The position numbers and the translations under genes are program-made. The notes beneath the pieces were generated by a model that had not been told where the DNA came from, did no database searches, and saw only the letters and a program-made list of their open reading frames with translations. Positions 1-10,496 of a stretch of 64,000 nucleotides of DNA are shown here, one piece after another. The DNA lies in NCBI GenBank assembly GCA_019310485.1, contig JAFDEF010000020.1, forward strand, positions 18,791-82,790, read 5' to 3'. Origin of the DNA: Deltaproteobacteria bacterium (GTDB lineage: Bacteria > Desulfobacterota > DSM-4660 > Desulfatiglandales > HGW-15). The number at the start of each line of letters is the position of its first letter. Position 1 is the stretch's first letter.

Positions 1-413
1 AAGGGCAATGCGACACCAAGCGATTTAAGCTTCTTATAGAATTTTCTCTTAAAGTCCGGCTTGTCTGAGACAAATATGACACATGTGGAATCGGAGGGGC
101 GTTCAAGATAAGGCAGAAATTTTTCTAGACTTTCTGTATCGAATTTCTCCGTTCCTCGCACAATTATCAGCCGAGTGTTCGCCAAGAAAGGAACTGAGCG
201 CGCACTCCCGATAATTTCTTCAGGCTGAGTTTCACCTCCATAAAAAATCTCCAGGTTAAAATCTCTTGCAGATTCAGTTAGTAGCGCATCTCTTATTCTC
301 CTGAGGGCCCTTTCAATGCGAAAATCGTCCTCGCCATGGAACAAGTAATATGGGGAAAGACGCCCCTCGTCTATGAGGTCGAGAATTTCCTCGGGAAGTA
401 ACGCCCGTGCCAT
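1..413 (-). CDS. holA: DNA polymerase III delta subunit, N-terminal part (runs off window)
   Basis: The ORF track missed this because it leaves the window. The minus strand reads MARALLPEEILDLIDEGRLS followed by PYYLFHGEDDFRIERALRRI, open to base 1 (about 137 codons). The YLFHGEDDFRIERAL stretch is the typical start of HolA, the clamp-loader subunit that opens the beta clamp. Its ATG shares a base with the lptE stop (TAATG), so the two are translationally coupled, and lptE-holA is a common gene pair. The remaining two thirds of the protein lie outside the window. Identification is from the N-terminal motif and the neighbour. Confidence 0.8.
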   Translation of the reverse strand, partial: MARALLPEEILDLIDEGRLSPYYLFHGEDDFRIERALRRIRDALLTESARDFNLEIFYGGETQPEEIIGSARSVPFLANTRLIIVRGTEKFDTESLEKFLPYLERPSDSTCVIFVSDKPDFKRKFYKKLKSLGVALP

Positions 414-979
414 TAAAACCTTTCCATTGTTTTCATGTAGATTCTCTTGGCCAGCCTTCGAGCTACAACCATAAGAGCTTGGTCCCGATAATAGCGCGTG
501 GCAAGAGGGTCTTCGCTAACAGCAAAACTGGCTTTATCCTCCATCGCATCTTCCTGCCATATCACTTTTCCTTTTCTCCTATCCACCAGTTTTACGCTAA
601 GCCTGACCCTGAGCTGACACCTGTTTGTAACAGCGTATGTTACAGTCCGCCCTCCCACGTTTTGCTGCCGTGATTCATAGCCCAAAACATCAGTATGGAT
701 ATCATGGATACTTGCCAGGAGCACTGCCTGGGCCCTGCTTTCAGAGACCAGGGGAACCCTTGCGTGGCTTATGAATTCTTCCCTGATTATCCTCGTAAAT
801 GTTGATTCAAACCCAAGGTGCGAGGAGGTACTTTTTGCCAAGGGTATGGCAAGACTTTGTAATTCTATGCCAACGGGTTCGCCACTCGCCTTCAGGCTAT
901 AGCCGCAGGCTGAAACCAGGCAGCTGGAGAAGAAAAGGCCAATGGTAAGAAAAAAAAACCTTTTGGACGCAGAAACCAT
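413..979 (-). CDS. lptE: LPS-assembly lipoprotein LptE
   Basis: Outer-membrane lipoprotein that plugs and assembles LptD, the channel inserting lipopolysaccharide in the outer leaflet. The ORF track starts at a TTG (1003), but an ATG at 979 preceded by GAGGAG gives a cleaner product: MVSASKRFFFLTIGLFFSSC, then a lipobox ending VSAC around residue 26. The mature part begins CGYSLKASGEP, typical of the LptE/RlpB family, and 188 aa is a usual length. It follows leuS by 39 bases and overlaps holA by one base. LptE is poorly conserved, so the call rests on signal, length, GYSL motif and the leuS-lptE-holA order. Confidence 0.82.
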   Translation of the reverse strand: MVSASKRFFFLTIGLFFSSCLVSACGYSLKASGEPVGIELQSLAIPLAKSTSSHLGFESTFTRIIREEFISHARVPLVSESRAQAVLLASIHDIHTDVLGYESRQQNVGGRTVTYAVTNRCQLRVRLSVKLVDRRKGKVIWQEDAMEDKASFAVSEDPLATRYYRDQALMVVARRLAKRIYMKTMERF

Positions 980-1018
980 TTCCTCTCCTCGCAGAATTAC
1001 CAAGGATTCACATTACCC

Positions 1019-3595
1019 CTAAACTACTATGTTTACAAGTTTGTCACGCACCACGATGACTTTCTTAATCTGAGCCCCGGCGACAAAACTCTGAACTCTT
1101 TTGCTCTTTAATGCCTCAGCCTGAATTTCGTCCCTGCCAAACGAAGCTGGCACTTCGATCCTGTCTCTCACTTTTCCATTTACCTGCAAAACCACGAGCC
1201 TCTTGTCCACCTCGAGAGCCTTTTCACTATACTCCGGCCACGACACTGTCAGCAAGCTCTCCCTGTGGCCAAGCATTTGCCAGAGCTCCTCGCAAATATG
1301 TGGGACAACAGGGGAAAGGAGTAGCACCGTTACTTCTATGGCCTCCCTTATCACCGCCCAGGCAAGATTATCCTTTTCCCCAGAACCAGAGAGATACTGA
1401 TTAACTTCATTAACAAGTTCCATAACTGCACTTATTGCTGTGTTGAAATGGAAGCGATCTTCAATATCTGCCGTCACTTTCTTAATGGTCTGGTGAGATT
1501 TTCTGTGAAGCTTCCTCAGATTCCCTGAAAGTTCTTCCTTTCCGCCATAGACAGGTACGTGAAGTACGTTTTCGAGGTTCTCAGTTACCAGGCGCCAAAC
1601 CCTATTCAAGAACCTAAAGGAGCCCTCCACCCCCTGATCACTCCACTCCAGGTCGCGCTCCGGTGGAGAAGCAAACAGGCAAAACATGCGAACCGTATCC
1701 GCCCCGTAGCGATCGATGAGTTCTTCGGGATCAACGACGTTCTTTTTCGACTTAGACATCTTGACGCTATTGCCCACAATTATCTCTGAGCCACAATGAA
1801 CACACTTTCCGTCCCTCACCTCGTGGGGATAAAGGTAGCCGTGCCTGGGGCATTCCTGAGTTTCTTTACATACCATTCCCTGAGTCAGGAGATTTGCAAA
1901 GGGCTCATCCACCTTCAGCTCGCCAAAGTCGCGCAGCACCCTCGTGTAAAAACGAGAGTAAAGGAGGTGAAGAATCGCGTGTTCTATGCCCCCTATATAT
2001 TGATCAACAGGCATCCAGTAATCGGCCTTTTCATGATCCAGCGGCCCTCTGTCATAATCAGGGCATGTATAGCGGTCGAAATACCAGGAGGATTCAACGA
2101 ATGTATCCATCGTGTCTGTTTCCCTCCTGGCCTTGCCATTACATACCGGGCAGGTTGTCTCAAAAAAAGAGGGCTCAAAAGGCAGGGGGGACCCACCATT
2201 CGGCCTCATTTCCAGATCCAGGGGCAGCACCACGGGAAGATCTTTTTCAGGAACAGGGACAGTACCACACCTATCGCAGTATATGACCGGTATGGGAGCA
2301 CCCCAATATCTTTGTCTTGAAATGTTCCAATCGCGCAACCTGTAATTGACGGTCCTGTAACCCATGCCCTTTGATTCAAGATAGTCAGCAATACTCTCGA
2401 GCGCATCAACGTTGCGCATTCCGTTAAAAGGGCCCGAATTGACAAGGATACCTTCTTCCACGTATGCCTCCTCCATGGTTTCTTCAGTAAGGTCACGGTC
2501 CGGAGGCTTTATGACAACCCTCAAAGGAAGCTCATACTTCTTGGCAAACTCAAAATCTCTCTGGTCGTGGGTAGGGACACCCATGACAGCACCAGTGCCG
2601 TAATCGAAAAGAACAAAATTTGCAACGTAGATGGGGATCTCTTCCTCTGTAGCAGGATTAATGCAGTATCTGCCCGTAAAAACACCCTCCTTAACTGAAA
2701 AATCCGCCGTCCGGATAAAACTGTCTACCTTGAGTGTTCGCTCTATGAAAGACAGGACTTCTTTTTCCTGCGGTTCCCCCGCGACGAGCTCTCTAAGCAT
2801 TGGATGTTCGGGCGCAAAGCACAGAAAAGTAGCCCCAAAAATAGTATCCTGCCTTGTGGTGTAGACATCGATCACGCTCTCCGAGCCCGCCACCGGAAAC
2901 CGAATGATGGCCCCGTGGCTCTTGCCTATCCAGTTTCTCTGCATGGTCAGTACCCTCTCGGGCCATCCCGGAAGTTTGTCGCAATATTCCAATATTTCCT
3001 CAGCATAGCTGGTAATCTTGAAAAACCAGCTGTCCATTTCCTTTATGGTCACCTCTTGCTCAGGATGCCGCCAGCAACGACCATTCTCTACTTGCTCCTT
3101 GGCCAGCACAGTCTGGCAAGCATCACACCAATTGACAAAGGTTCTTTTCTTATAAGCAAGGCCTTTTTCAAGCATCTTGAGAAAAATTAGTTGCTCCCAC
3201 CGGTAATACTCGGGGTCGCAGGTGGCAAGCTCTCGATCCCAGTCATAGCTGAAACCCATCCGCTTCAGTTGCGATTTCATATTCTCTATGTTTTCATATG
3301 TCCACTTGGCCGGATGGCTATTATTTTCAATGGCAGCGTTCTCAGCGGGAAGCCCGAAGGCGTCCCATCCCATTGGATGAAGCACGTTTTTGCCGCGCAT
3401 CCTCTTGTATCTGGCAACCACATCTCCTATCGTGTAGTTCCTCACATGACCCATGTGTATCTTTCCGGAGGGATATGGAAACATCTCCAGAAGATAGTAT
3501 TTCTCCTTTTCCGGATCCTCAGTAACCTTGAACAAGCCCTCCTTTTCCCAGCGGGCCTGCCATTTCAGTTCCAACTCTTTGGGGTTGTATTTCAT
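1019..3595 (-). CDS. leuS: Leucyl-tRNA synthetase
   Basis: Class I aminoacyl-tRNA synthetase that charges tRNA-Leu. The Rossmann fold has the HIGH-type signature HMGH at about residues 47-50 and the KMSKS loop as [10 protein letters not shown] at about 620, with the CP1 editing insertion between and the C-terminal anticodon-binding and LeuRS-specific domains after. The track opens at 3616, but the second Met (3595, [13 protein letters not shown]) matches the family N-terminus and is preceded by GGAAGAAAG, so I prefer it (858 aa). It lies in the long minus-strand operon between nusB and lptE. Full length, no broken motif. Confidence 0.96.
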   Translation of the reverse strand: MKYNPKELELKWQARWEKEGLFKVTEDPEKEKYYLLEMFPYPSGKIHMGHVRNYTIGDVVARYKRMRGKNVLHPMGWDAFGLPAENAAIENNSHPAKWTYENIENMKSQLKRMGFSYDWDRELATCDPEYYRWEQLIFLKMLEKGLAYKKRTFVNWCDACQTVLAKEQVENGRCWRHPEQEVTIKEMDSWFFKITSYAEEILEYCDKLPGWPERVLTMQRNWIGKSHGAIIRFPVAGSESVIDVYTTRQDTIFGATFLCFAPEHPMLRELVAGEPQEKEVLSFIERTLKVDSFIRTADFSVKEGVFTGRYCINPATEEEIPIYVANFVLFDYGTGAVMGVPTHDQRDFEFAKKYELPLRVVIKPPDRDLTEETMEEAYVEEGILVNSGPFNGMRNVDALESIADYLESKGMGYRTVNYRLRDWNISRQRYWGAPIPVIYCDRCGTVPVPEKDLPVVLPLDLEMRPNGGSPLPFEPSFFETTCPVCNGKARRETDTMDTFVESSWYFDRYTCPDYDRGPLDHEKADYWMPVDQYIGGIEHAILHLLYSRFYTRVLRDFGELKVDEPFANLLTQGMVCKETQECPRHGYLYPHEVRDGKCVHCGSEIIVGNSVKMSKSKKNVVDPEELIDRYGADTVRMFCLFASPPERDLEWSDQGVEGSFRFLNRVWRLVTENLENVLHVPVYGGKEELSGNLRKLHRKSHQTIKKVTADIEDRFHFNTAISAVMELVNEVNQYLSGSGEKDNLAWAVIREAIEVTVLLLSPVVPHICEELWQMLGHRESLLTVSWPEYSEKALEVDKRLVVLQVNGKVRDRIEVPASFGRDEIQAEALKSKRVQSFVAGAQIKKVIVVRDKLVNIVV

Positions 3596-3656
3596 CTTTC
3601 TTCCATCATGCAGCATCCCAAGCCCTCGACTACCACGAGCAGGAGGGCTCGAAAGA

Positions 3657-4088
3657 TCAGCCAGCCTCTCCTTCCATGTTTTTTGATTCTAGCTGTAAAT
3701 ATATTTTATCTAAAATCCCGTTAACAAAAGCCCCTGACTCCTCTGTTCCATACTTCTTCCCCAGTTCAACAGCTTCGTCAATAGAAACTTTTGGCGGGAT
3801 ATCGTCCATAAATAGAATCTCATATACGGCAATTCTTAGAATGTTTCGGTCCACTCTGGACATCCTTTCAATTCTCCAATTTATCGAAGCCTTGCTGATA
3901 ATCTGATCCAGTTCTTCCTTCTTTTCGCAAACACCACAGACCAGCTGGATGGAAAAAGCCTTTATCGAGTCCGGCGAACCGAAGCTGTTACAAACAAGCT
4001 CAAAGCTTTCCATTGGATCGCCTTGATTGAATTCCATATGAAAAAGAACTTGAAGAGCCAGCTCTCTGGCACGACGTCTTTTTCCCAT
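3657..4088 (-). CDS. nusB: Transcription antitermination factor NusB
   Basis: Small all-helical RNA-binding protein that with NusE (S10) recognises boxA and supports rRNA antitermination. The 143-aa product starts [20 protein letters not shown] and carries the conserved late segment [20 protein letters not shown] and a FVNGILDKI end, all NusB hallmarks. It is downstream of ribH, an arrangement found in very many bacteria, and upstream of leuS with a gap of about 60 bases. No unusual features. Confidence 0.95.
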   Translation of the reverse strand: MGKRRRARELALQVLFHMEFNQGDPMESFELVCNSFGSPDSIKAFSIQLVCGVCEKKEELDQIISKASINWRIERMSRVDRNILRIAVYEILFMDDIPPKVSIDEAVELGKKYGTEESGAFVNGILDKIYLQLESKNMEGEAG

Positions 4089-4232
4089 AGCCCCTTAAAG
4101 AAACCCTGCGTTGTTGGAGACTTGTCAAAGTGAGGTCTTCGGGCCCCGACAACCCTTAGCCATCACCTCAATTTTCCAAAAGGCGGACCCTCTGCCGAGG
4201 AAATCTCCCGGAGGTAGAAAAAGCGAGATCAG

Positions 4233-4700
4233 TTACTTCAACTCTTTGAACAGGTTTGCCATTTCCATGGCTGCCATGGCGGCATCCCACCCCTTGTTGC
4301 CTGACTTGGATCCAGCCCTTTCAATGGCCTGTTCCAGATTATCGGTTGTTAACACTCCGAATGTGACCGGCACCTTGGATTCTAGAGCCACTGCCGCTAT
4401 CCCCTTGGATACCTCCGCTGCCACGTAATCAAAATGGGGAGTGGATCCCCTGATTACCGCCCCCAGGCAAATGACAGCATCGTAATTTCCGCTCTCCGCA
4501 AGCTTTTTTGCAACCAAGGGTATCTCGAATGCTCCCGGGACCTTGACCAAGGAAACTTGATCCTCCTTGGCTCCGTGTCGAACCAGAGCATCCATGGCTC
4601 CTTCCATCAATCTTGAACTGATGAAATCGTTGAACCTGCTCACAACAATGGCAAAACGCAAACCTTCTGCCGAGACCTTCCCTTCAACTGTTTTGAGCAT
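4233..4700 (-). CDS. ribH: 6,7-dimethyl-8-ribityllumazine synthase
   Basis: Penultimate enzyme of riboflavin synthesis, condensing 5-amino-6-ribitylamino-uracil with 3,4-dihydroxy-2-butanone 4-phosphate; typically forms pentamers or icosahedral shells. The 155-aa protein shows [18 protein letters not shown] near the N-terminus, the substrate loop VPGAFEIPL, the phosphate/active-site segment [16 protein letters not shown], and [17 protein letters not shown]. It follows ribBA after a 258-base spacer containing a dispersed hairpin repeat and precedes nusB. No FMN riboswitch was seen in front of it. Confidence 0.96.
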   Translation of the reverse strand: MLKTVEGKVSAEGLRFAIVVSRFNDFISSRLMEGAMDALVRHGAKEDQVSLVKVPGAFEIPLVAKKLAESGNYDAVICLGAVIRGSTPHFDYVAAEVSKGIAAVALESKVPVTFGVLTTDNLEQAIERAGSKSGNKGWDAAMAAMEMANLFKELK

Positions 4701-4869
4701 GTGAACACCTCTCAGTCTGTGTTAGATAAAAAAAGACCATTATGGGATAACACCTCTCGGTTCTTTGTTTGATTTCTTTGCCCATGGTTCTTTTGCTATA
4801 CCGAAGCGCCACTGGTTTTTTGCTTGCCCCAGAGATAATACTTCAAATAGAGGTTTACCCCGTAGGATT

Positions 4870-4891
4870 GCCCCGGGCGGGAGCACGGGGC
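4870..4891. other. GC-rich hairpin between ribBA and ribH
   Basis: GCCCCG and CGGGGC form a 6-bp stem with a 10-base loop inside the 258-base ribBA-ribH spacer. There is no T-run on either side, so it is not a canonical terminator. It could stabilise or separate segments of the rib operon mRNA. Confidence 0.35.
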
Positions 4892-4914
4892 TGGTAAATA
4901 AAGTTTTCTTCCGC

Positions 4915-4949
4915 TTTTTTGCACGGAGTTCAATGCCCTGTGCGAAATT
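4915..4949 (-). repeat. 35-nt dispersed hairpin repeat, copy 1 (after ribBA)
   Basis: Read on the minus strand this is AATTTCGCACAGGGCATTGA then ACTCCGTGCAAAAAA. It matches the sequence after jag (56885-56920) at about 31 of 35 positions. It begins just 9 bases after the ribBA stop, in the same orientation to the gene as the jag copy. The stem GCAC..GTGC is followed by an A-run rather than a T-run, so it is not an ordinary intrinsic terminator. Confidence 0.6.
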
Positions 4950-4958
4950 CCAGGGGGT

Positions 4959-6164
4959 TTACTTCTTCAAGTTCAAAAGGTGACCCAGTTTTTCGCACTT
5001 AGTCACCAGATATTTCAGGTTTTCCGGCCTTGGTTCCGTTTCAATGGGCACGCGTTCAACAACCTCCAGACCGTAACCCTGGAGCCCGATGATCTTTTTG
5101 GGGTTATTCGTCATGAGCCTCATTTTTCTTACCCCAAGTGTAGAAAGGATCTGTGCGCCAACCCCGTAGTCTCTCAAATCAGCCTGGAATCCGAGCTCTT
5201 CATTTGCTTCAACCGTATCTCTTCCTTGGTCCTGCAGGGCATAAGCTCTGATCTTATTTGCAAGGCCAATGCCTCTGCCTTCTTGCTGTAAGTACAGGAT
5301 AACGCCCAGGCCCTCTTTTTCAACCATTTCGAGTGCTTTCTCCAGCTGGGACCCACAATCGCAACGATATGACCCAAACACATCGCCAGTAAGGCATTGA
5401 GAATGTACCCTTACCAGCACTTCCTTCTCAGGGTGAATCTCCCCCTTGACAAGGGCCAGATGCTCGTAGGAATCGATATCGTTAACAAAGGCGATGGCCT
5501 TGAATTCCCCGTAAGGTGTCGGAAGGACGGTTTCAGCCACTTTGTGCACAAAGGACTCATTCTGCATCCTGTACGCAATAAGGTCAGCCACGGTGGCAAT
5601 CTTCAGCCCGTGCCTTGCAGCAAATTTCTCCAGGTCAGGCATTCTGGCCATTGTGCCGTCGTCATTCATGATTTCACATATCACGCCTGCAGGTTTCAGG
5701 CCTGCCAGCCTGGCCAGATCCACGGACCCTTCTGTTTGCCCTGTTCTGAAAAGAACTCCACCGCGCCTCGCCCTCAAAGGGAAAACATGCCCTGGCTGGA
5801 CAAGGTCTTCAGGCTTTGCGTCATCAGCAATGGCTGTAAGGATTGTGTGAGCGCGATCCGCTGCTGAAATACCGGTTGTTACGCCGTTTCGTGCTTCAAT
5901 TGAAACCGTAAAAGCAGTCTTGAAAGGTGATGTGTTGTCATGAACCATCAACGGAAGCTTCAGCCTGTCCACAATTTCCGGGGCCAGGGAAAGACAAATA
6001 AGACCTCTTCCATATTTAGCCATAAAATTGATTGCCTCAGGTGTTACCTTTTCAGCAGCCATCGTTAGATCACCCTCGTTTTCCCGGCCCTCGTCATCAA
6101 CGAGAATGATCATTTTGCCCTGCTTCAAATCTTCAATAACATCTTCTATTTTGGAAATACCCAT
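4959..6164 (-). CDS. ribBA: Bifunctional DHBP synthase / GTP cyclohydrolase II
   Basis: Supplies both precursors of riboflavin: 3,4-dihydroxy-2-butanone 4-phosphate from ribulose 5-phosphate (N-terminal RibB domain, residues about 1-200, with the acidic loop [11 protein letters not shown]) and the pyrimidine from GTP (C-terminal RibA domain, about 205-400). The RibA half has the zinc cysteines in [17 protein letters not shown], the catalytic loop [17 protein letters not shown], and [16 protein letters not shown]. 401 aa is normal for the fusion. It sits between ribE and ribH in the rib block. Both active sites look intact. Confidence 0.96.
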   Translation of the reverse strand: MGISKIEDVIEDLKQGKMIILVDDEGRENEGDLTMAAEKVTPEAINFMAKYGRGLICLSLAPEIVDRLKLPLMVHDNTSPFKTAFTVSIEARNGVTTGISAADRAHTILTAIADDAKPEDLVQPGHVFPLRARRGGVLFRTGQTEGSVDLARLAGLKPAGVICEIMNDDGTMARMPDLEKFAARHGLKIATVADLIAYRMQNESFVHKVAETVLPTPYGEFKAIAFVNDIDSYEHLALVKGEIHPEKEVLVRVHSQCLTGDVFGSYRCDCGSQLEKALEMVEKEGLGVILYLQQEGRGIGLANKIRAYALQDQGRDTVEANEELGFQADLRDYGVGAQILSTLGVRKMRLMTNNPKKIIGLQGYGLEVVERVPIETEPRPENLKYLVTKCEKLGHLLNLKK

Positions 6165-6300
6165 ATTTAGATCTCAAACTTATTCTTTATTTATCTCCTG
6201 ATCTGGAAAGACCATTCGGCCTCGACAATTACTCATCTACCGCCCAAGCGGTGCGCGCAAAACGGAGCCCACCGCTTTTGACCAAGTCACACAAAGACTA

Positions 6301-6963
6301 TCAGTCCTCAAAACCGTAGTCCCTTAACATTTTTTCGTCAATACGGGAACCTTTCGCCTGATCATAAACTGAGTCACGGTTTGAAAGAAATTTTTCAACA
6401 TATTTTCCAATAATGTCTGTTTCAATGTTTACAAGGTCCCCGCTCTTTTTTTTCAAAATACCCGTCACCGCTGCCGTCTCCGGTATAATGTTAACTTCAA
6501 AATCTGAGCCGTCACACCGATTTACAGTCAAGCTTATGCCGTCCACCGCTACGGACCCTTTATTAACTATGTATCTGGCCAGATCTTCTTTAATCTCGAT
6601 TCTTAGGGCCCAGGAATCACCAACCCTTTCTTTACCGGCTATCTTTCCGACTCCATCCACGTGGCCGGAGACGAGGTGGCCCCCAATCCGATCTCCTACC
6701 TTCAACGACCTTTCAAGGTTTACCTCATCACCTTGTTTAACCAAACCCAGTGTGCTCCTCAAAAGGGTTTCACTTGAAACGTCCACGCTGAAAAAGCCCT
6801 TATTCACCTCCGTCACTGTAAGACAAACCCCCTCCACAGATACGCTGTCCCCAACTTGCAAGTCAGACATGTCAAGCAAGGGGGAAACCGTAAGTCGCAT
6901 ATCCTTTCCCCTTCGAATGGCATCTCTTATCTTGCCTCTACCTTCGACAAGTCCGGTAAACAT
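6301..6963 (-). CDS. ribE: Riboflavin synthase alpha chain
   Basis: Last step of riboflavin synthesis, a dismutation of two lumazine molecules. The 220-aa protein contains the expected tandem lumazine-binding repeats: first MFTGLVEGRGKIRD with GDSVSVEGVCLTV, second GHLVSGHVDGVGKI with KGSVAVDGISLTVN. A short C-terminal tail (YDQAKGSRIDEKMLRDYGFE) extends slightly past the usual end. It follows ribD, from which it is separated by a palindromic repeat element, and precedes ribBA. Start chosen at the canonical MFTG. Confidence 0.95.
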   Translation of the reverse strand: MFTGLVEGRGKIRDAIRRGKDMRLTVSPLLDMSDLQVGDSVSVEGVCLTVTEVNKGFFSVDVSSETLLRSTLGLVKQGDEVNLERSLKVGDRIGGHLVSGHVDGVGKIAGKERVGDSWALRIEIKEDLARYIVNKGSVAVDGISLTVNRCDGSDFEVNIIPETAAVTGILKKKSGDLVNIETDIIGKYVEKFLSNRDSVYDQAKGSRIDEKMLRDYGFED

Positions 6964-7019
6964 CTCTAGTTTCTCTCACCCATATGGAGTCCCATGGAAA
7001 AGCCGGCGCCATCACTTAG

Positions 7020-7129
7020 TTTCGCCGAATTGTTTCGCAGTCAGCAGAACTTAGTGCTGCGACATCCGGCCCGCCTTTGACCTCTTTCATCCCCGGCTAA
7101 AGCCGTGGCCTTCTGCGGGTGGGGTTAAA
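7020..7129 (+). repeat. IS200/IS605-like palindromic element, copy A
   Basis: About 110 bases beginning TTCGCCGAATTGTTTCGCAG and ending TTCTGCGGGTGGGGTTAAA, with the core hairpin CCCCGGCTAAAGCCGTGG. It aligns over its full length to the reverse complement of 17552-17660, and over its right half to 56971-57035. The architecture (a GC-rich outer pairing around a short hairpin with a TAAA loop) resembles the ends of IS200/IS605 and TnpB elements. No transposase is present, so this would be a non-autonomous derivative. Its right 33 bases overlap the 3' end of ribD and provide the stop codon. Confidence 0.7.
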
Positions 7130-8260
7130 GTACTCAGGATAACCTACTATCAAAACGTCATCTCCAAATCTTCTGACACTGACATCTTTGATACGGATGC
7201 TCTGATCCATGCTTTCCGCCCCCCGTCCCCTCGCCATCGGAATACCGTCATCTCCGCCGAGTATTCTAGCTCCCTTGAAAATGTAGAATTTATCCAGCAG
7301 CTTTTCCCTTAGCATCGCACCCATTAGCGTTGCCCCACCTTCCAGAAGAACCGAGCTAATGCTCCTTTGACCCAGCAGTCCCATAAGGGTGTTAAGGTCT
7401 ATCCGTCCTCCCCTCTTCGGGCAAATCAGCGTTGAAACGTTATCTTTTTGAATCGCTCTAAGATGATTCTCAGGCACTCCTTCTCCCACAACTATCAGCG
7501 TGCTTGAAGGGGAATCAATATTCAGAACTTTCGCATCCGGGCTAATCCTGAGGTTTGTATCAAGGATGACCCTGACAGGATCCTGTGCGTTTCGATTCCC
7601 GAGGCGGACGGTAAGCATTGGGTCATCGGCAATCACCGTTCCCACCCCCACCATTACCGCATCGACACCGTCTCTAAGGCGGTGCACAAATCGACGTGAC
7701 TTTTCATTCGTAATCCAGCGGGAATGACCGGTTGATGTTGCTATCCAGCCGTCCAGGGTCAATGCGCACTTTGCACTTACAAAAGGCGTGCCGCTCGTTA
7801 CGAATTTAAAAAAAGACTCATTCAGGCGCCGGCACTCTTCCTCCAGTATCCCCGTTACAACCTCCACGCCCTTGGCCGCAAGAAACTCGCTTCCCCCTCC
7901 CTTTACTGCCGGATTCGGGTCTCTTGCTCCAACAACCACCTTCCCAAGTCCACTTTTGAGGATTGCTTCTGTGCAGGGAGGCGTTTTGCCGTGATGATGG
8001 CACGGCTCGAGCGTAACATACATGGTGTCACTCCTTCGAGCCTTGCCTCCCAGTTTTGACAGTGCTTCTACTTCGGCATGATCTCCACCGGCATATTTGT
8101 GGTATCCGGATGCAATCACCTTCCCATCGCGTACCACAACCGCTCCCACTGCAGGGTTAGGCGAAGTTCTGCCCAGGCCTCTCCTTGCCAGGCGAAGAGC
8201 TTCTTTCATAAATTTTTCGTGATGCCCGTCCACCTTACGCCCTGATCTTTCTCCAGGCAT
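7097..8260 (-). CDS. ribD: Bifunctional pyrimidine deaminase / uracil reductase RibD
   Basis: Catalyses the second and third steps of the GTP branch of riboflavin synthesis. The N-terminal deaminase domain has the zinc ligands in DHAEVEAL and PCHHHGKTPPCTEAI. The C-terminal NADPH-dependent reductase domain includes SAKCALTLDGWIATSTG, VDAVMVGVGTVIADDP and LLEGGATLMGAML. The start may be the track ATG or the internal MKEALRLARRGLG Met at residue 18; the first 17 residues are not family-like. The final residues NPTRRRPRL and the stop codon come from palindromic element copy A, so the native C-terminus has been replaced or extended. Core motifs are intact. Confidence 0.94.
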   Translation of the reverse strand: MPGERSGRKVDGHHEKFMKEALRLARRGLGRTSPNPAVGAVVVRDGKVIASGYHKYAGGDHAEVEALSKLGGKARRSDTMYVTLEPCHHHGKTPPCTEAILKSGLGKVVVGARDPNPAVKGGGSEFLAAKGVEVVTGILEEECRRLNESFFKFVTSGTPFVSAKCALTLDGWIATSTGHSRWITNEKSRRFVHRLRDGVDAVMVGVGTVIADDPMLTVRLGNRNAQDPVRVILDTNLRISPDAKVLNIDSPSSTLIVVGEGVPENHLRAIQKDNVSTLICPKRGGRIDLNTLMGLLGQRSISSVLLEGGATLMGAMLREKLLDKFYIFKGARILGGDDGIPMARGRGAESMDQSIRIKDVSVRRFGDDVLIVGYPEYFNPTRRRPRL

Positions 8261-8269
8261 AATACCTGG

Positions 8270-8755
8270 CTACCTGCTGCCGCCCTGCTCCCCACCTTCC
8301 TTTCTCGACCTCAGGATTTCCTCAAGCTCTGCCATGAACTCGCTAATATCCTTAAACTGCCTGTAGACTGAAGCAAACCGGACGTAGGCAACTTCATCCC
8401 ATTCTTTGAGACTGTTGATGACTTTTTCTCCGATCTCCTTGCTTTCTACCTCCTTCTTTCCAAGCTCTTGAAAGTACAGCTCAAGAGAATCCACAAATTC
8501 CTCTATCCTGGTAATACTAACCGGCCTTTTCTGGCATGCCTTCTTGATCCCTTCTATAATCTTTTCCCTGCTGAAAGGCTCTCGCCTACCGTCCTTTTTT
8601 ACCACAAGGGGAAGAATCTCTTCGAGTTTTTCGTAGGTGGTAAATCGTCTGCCGCATGCAGTGCATTCCCTTCGCCTGCGGATGGTCCTGCCGTCCTTGC
8701 TTAGCCGGGAATCAATCACCTTATTCTCAATCATGGAACAGTACGGACACTTCAT
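8270..8755 (-). CDS. nrdR: Transcriptional repressor NrdR
   Basis: Represses ribonucleotide reductase genes by sensing ATP/dATP. The 161-aa protein has the N-terminal zinc ribbon ([30 protein letters not shown]) followed by an ATP-cone domain ([20 protein letters not shown] and [19 protein letters not shown]). Its ATG overlaps the deaminase stop by four bases (8752-8755), indicating translational coupling. The pairing with a dCMP deaminase and ribD fits nucleotide metabolism. A slightly longer acidic/basic tail ([12 protein letters not shown]) ends it. Confidence 0.96.
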   Translation of the reverse strand: MKCPYCSMIENKVIDSRLSKDGRTIRRRRECTACGRRFTTYEKLEEILPLVVKKDGRREPFSREKIIEGIKKACQKRPVSITRIEEFVDSLELYFQELGKKEVESKEIGEKVINSLKEWDEVAYVRFASVYRQFKDISEFMAELEEILRSRKEGGEQGGSR

Positions 8756-9198
8756 ATCTTCAACCTCACAGTTTCCAGACCCGCCTCAGCGAGCATTTGG
8801 TCCGAGAGGGGATCATCATACCCTTCCTCATAGTAAATCTTCTTGATCCCCGCATTGATTATCATCTTGGTACATATAACGCACGGCTTGTTGGTACAAT
8901 ACAGAGTTGCCCCCCTGATAGATATGCCGTGATATGCTGCCTGGATAATCACATTTTGTTCCGCGTGAAGACCTCTACACAATTCATGACGGGTGCCTGA
9001 AGGTATTGATGAGCTCTCCCGCAAACACCCTACCTCCTCACAGTGTTTCAAACCCGAGGGTGCGCCATTATAACCGGTAGCCAGGATCCTTTTATCCTTT
9101 ACCAGTATAGCCCCTACCTTTCGTCGAAGACAAGTAGATCTCTCGGCAACCAGCTTGGTGATTGCCATAAAGTACTCTGGCCATGATGGTCTTGGCAA
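8752..9198 (-). CDS. dCMP deaminase (ComEB-type)
   Basis: Zinc-dependent deoxycytidylate deaminase, making dUMP for thymidylate synthesis. The 148-aa protein begins [20 protein letters not shown] and shows a cytidine-deaminase fold with HAEQNVI (zinc His and catalytic Glu) and PCVICTKMI (zinc Cys pair), plus the extra His/Cys residues in [10 protein letters not shown] typical of dCMP deaminases. It lies between glyA and nrdR and overlaps nrdR by four bases. The glyA neighbour supplies methylene-THF for the next step, dUMP methylation, so the order makes sense. ComEB is the name used in competence operons, but competence is not implied here. Confidence 0.93.
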   Translation of the reverse strand: MPRPSWPEYFMAITKLVAERSTCLRRKVGAILVKDKRILATGYNGAPSGLKHCEEVGCLRESSSIPSGTRHELCRGLHAEQNVIIQAAYHGISIRGATLYCTNKPCVICTKMIINAGIKKIYYEEGYDDPLSDQMLAEAGLETVRLKI

Positions 9199-9218
9199 TA
9201 AATTCTTCCTTTCATGCC

Positions 9219-10496
9219 CTATGATACCACTATGTGTGGCTGCCAGCCTTCCTTTTGCTCCAGGTGTTCATAAATCGGGAATGTGCGGCAGAGTTCCAGG
9301 ACAATCCCCTTCACCTTCTCTATGTTTTTTTCATCCGAGGGCTTCTCAAGCACTTTTCCTACTAGATCCGCGATCACTTTCATCTCCTTCTCTTTCATCC
9401 CTCTGGTAGTCAGCGCAGGAGAGCCCAGTCTCAACCCGCTGGTAACTTTCGGACCTTTCTTGTCAAAGGGGATAACGTTCTTGTTCACAACGATTCCTGC
9501 CCGGCCCAGAGCTATTTCTGCTTCAGCGCCGCTAATCCCCCTAGATGTGAGATCAATCAACAAAAGATGGTTGTCCGTGCCGCCTGTAACAAGCTCAAAG
9601 CCGGAGGCTGTCAGCCCTTCGGCAAGCGCCCTTGCGTTGTTTATTACTTGTTGCTGGTAAGCTCTAAATTCCGGTTTCAAAGCTTCAGCGAATGCCACGG
9701 CCTTACCAGCTATGATCTGCATGAGGGGACCACCTTGAATGCCTGGAAATACCCCCTTGTCCAGTTTTGCCCCATATTGCTCCTTGGCCAGTACCAGCCC
9801 TCCCCGAGGGCCCCTCAGAGTTTTATGGGTTGTAGAGGTTATAAAGTCCGCTACCCCCACGGGCGATGGATGAAGGTCCGCGGCCACAAGCCCTGCAATG
9901 TGTGCTATGTCAGCCATGAGGTAAGCGTCCACGCTGCTGGCGATATCTTGGAATTTTTCAAAATCTATGGTTCTCGGGTAAGCGCTGGCACCGGCGATAA
10001 TGATTTTCGGCCTGTGCTTTTTGGCAAGATCACTGACCTGTGTGAAATCAATAATCTGGCTTCCCTGCTCAAGCCCGTAAGCCACACTGTCAAAAAAGGA
10101 CCCTGAAAAACTGACGCGGCTCCCATGGCTCAGGTGGCCTCCGTGGGAAAGATCCATGCCGAGAATCGTGTCCCCAGGCTTGAGGAATGAAAAATACACA
10201 GCCATGTTCGCTTGTGATCCGGAATGGGGCTGGACGTTGACATATTCAGCCCCAAAAAGTTTTTTTGCCCGGTCAATGGCCAACTCCTCAACAATATCTG
10301 CATATTCACAGCCACCGTAATATCTCCTTCCAGGATAGCCTTCCGCGTATTTATTGGTCAGCACATTGGCCTGAGCTTCAATAACAGCTGGCGAGGCATA
10401 GTTTTCGGATGCAATCATGTTAAGGGTGTATTTCTCTCGGATAACCTCACTCTGGATCGCCTGATATACATCCGGGTCATCCATTTTCAAACTCAT
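9219..10496 (-). CDS. glyA: Serine hydroxymethyltransferase
   Basis: PLP enzyme interconverting serine and glycine while charging tetrahydrofolate with a one-carbon unit. Signature segments are [36 protein letters not shown], and the PLP-lysine motif [14 protein letters not shown]. The track begins at a GTG (10520); the ATG at 10496 ([12 protein letters not shown]) lies 10 bases after GGAGG and is preferred (425 aa). It is the first gene of the long minus-strand operon, with a strong candidate promoter at 10619-10647. Full length and unremarkable. Confidence 0.96.
   Translation of the reverse strand: MSLKMDDPDVYQAIQSEVIREKYTLNMIASENYASPAVIEAQANVLTNKYAEGYPGRRYYGGCEYADIVEELAIDRAKKLFGAEYVNVQPHSGSQANMAVYFSFLKPGDTILGMDLSHGGHLSHGSRVSFSGSFFDSVAYGLEQGSQIIDFTQVSDLAKKHRPKIIIAGASAYPRTIDFEKFQDIASSVDAYLMADIAHIAGLVAADLHPSPVGVADFITSTTHKTLRGPRGGLVLAKEQYGAKLDKGVFPGIQGGPLMQIIAGKAVAFAEALKPEFRAYQQQVINNARALAEGLTASGFELVTGGTDNHLLLIDLTSRGISGAEAEIALGRAGIVVNKNVIPFDKKGPKVTSGLRLGSPALTTRGMKEKEMKVIADLVGKVLEKPSDEKNIEKVKGIVLELCRTFPIYEHLEQKEGWQPHIVVS

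Noticed and set aside
4701-6300. FMN riboswitch in the rib spacers
   Set aside because: Neither the ribBA-ribH nor the ribE-ribBA spacer contains the conserved RFN blocks; only simple hairpins were found.
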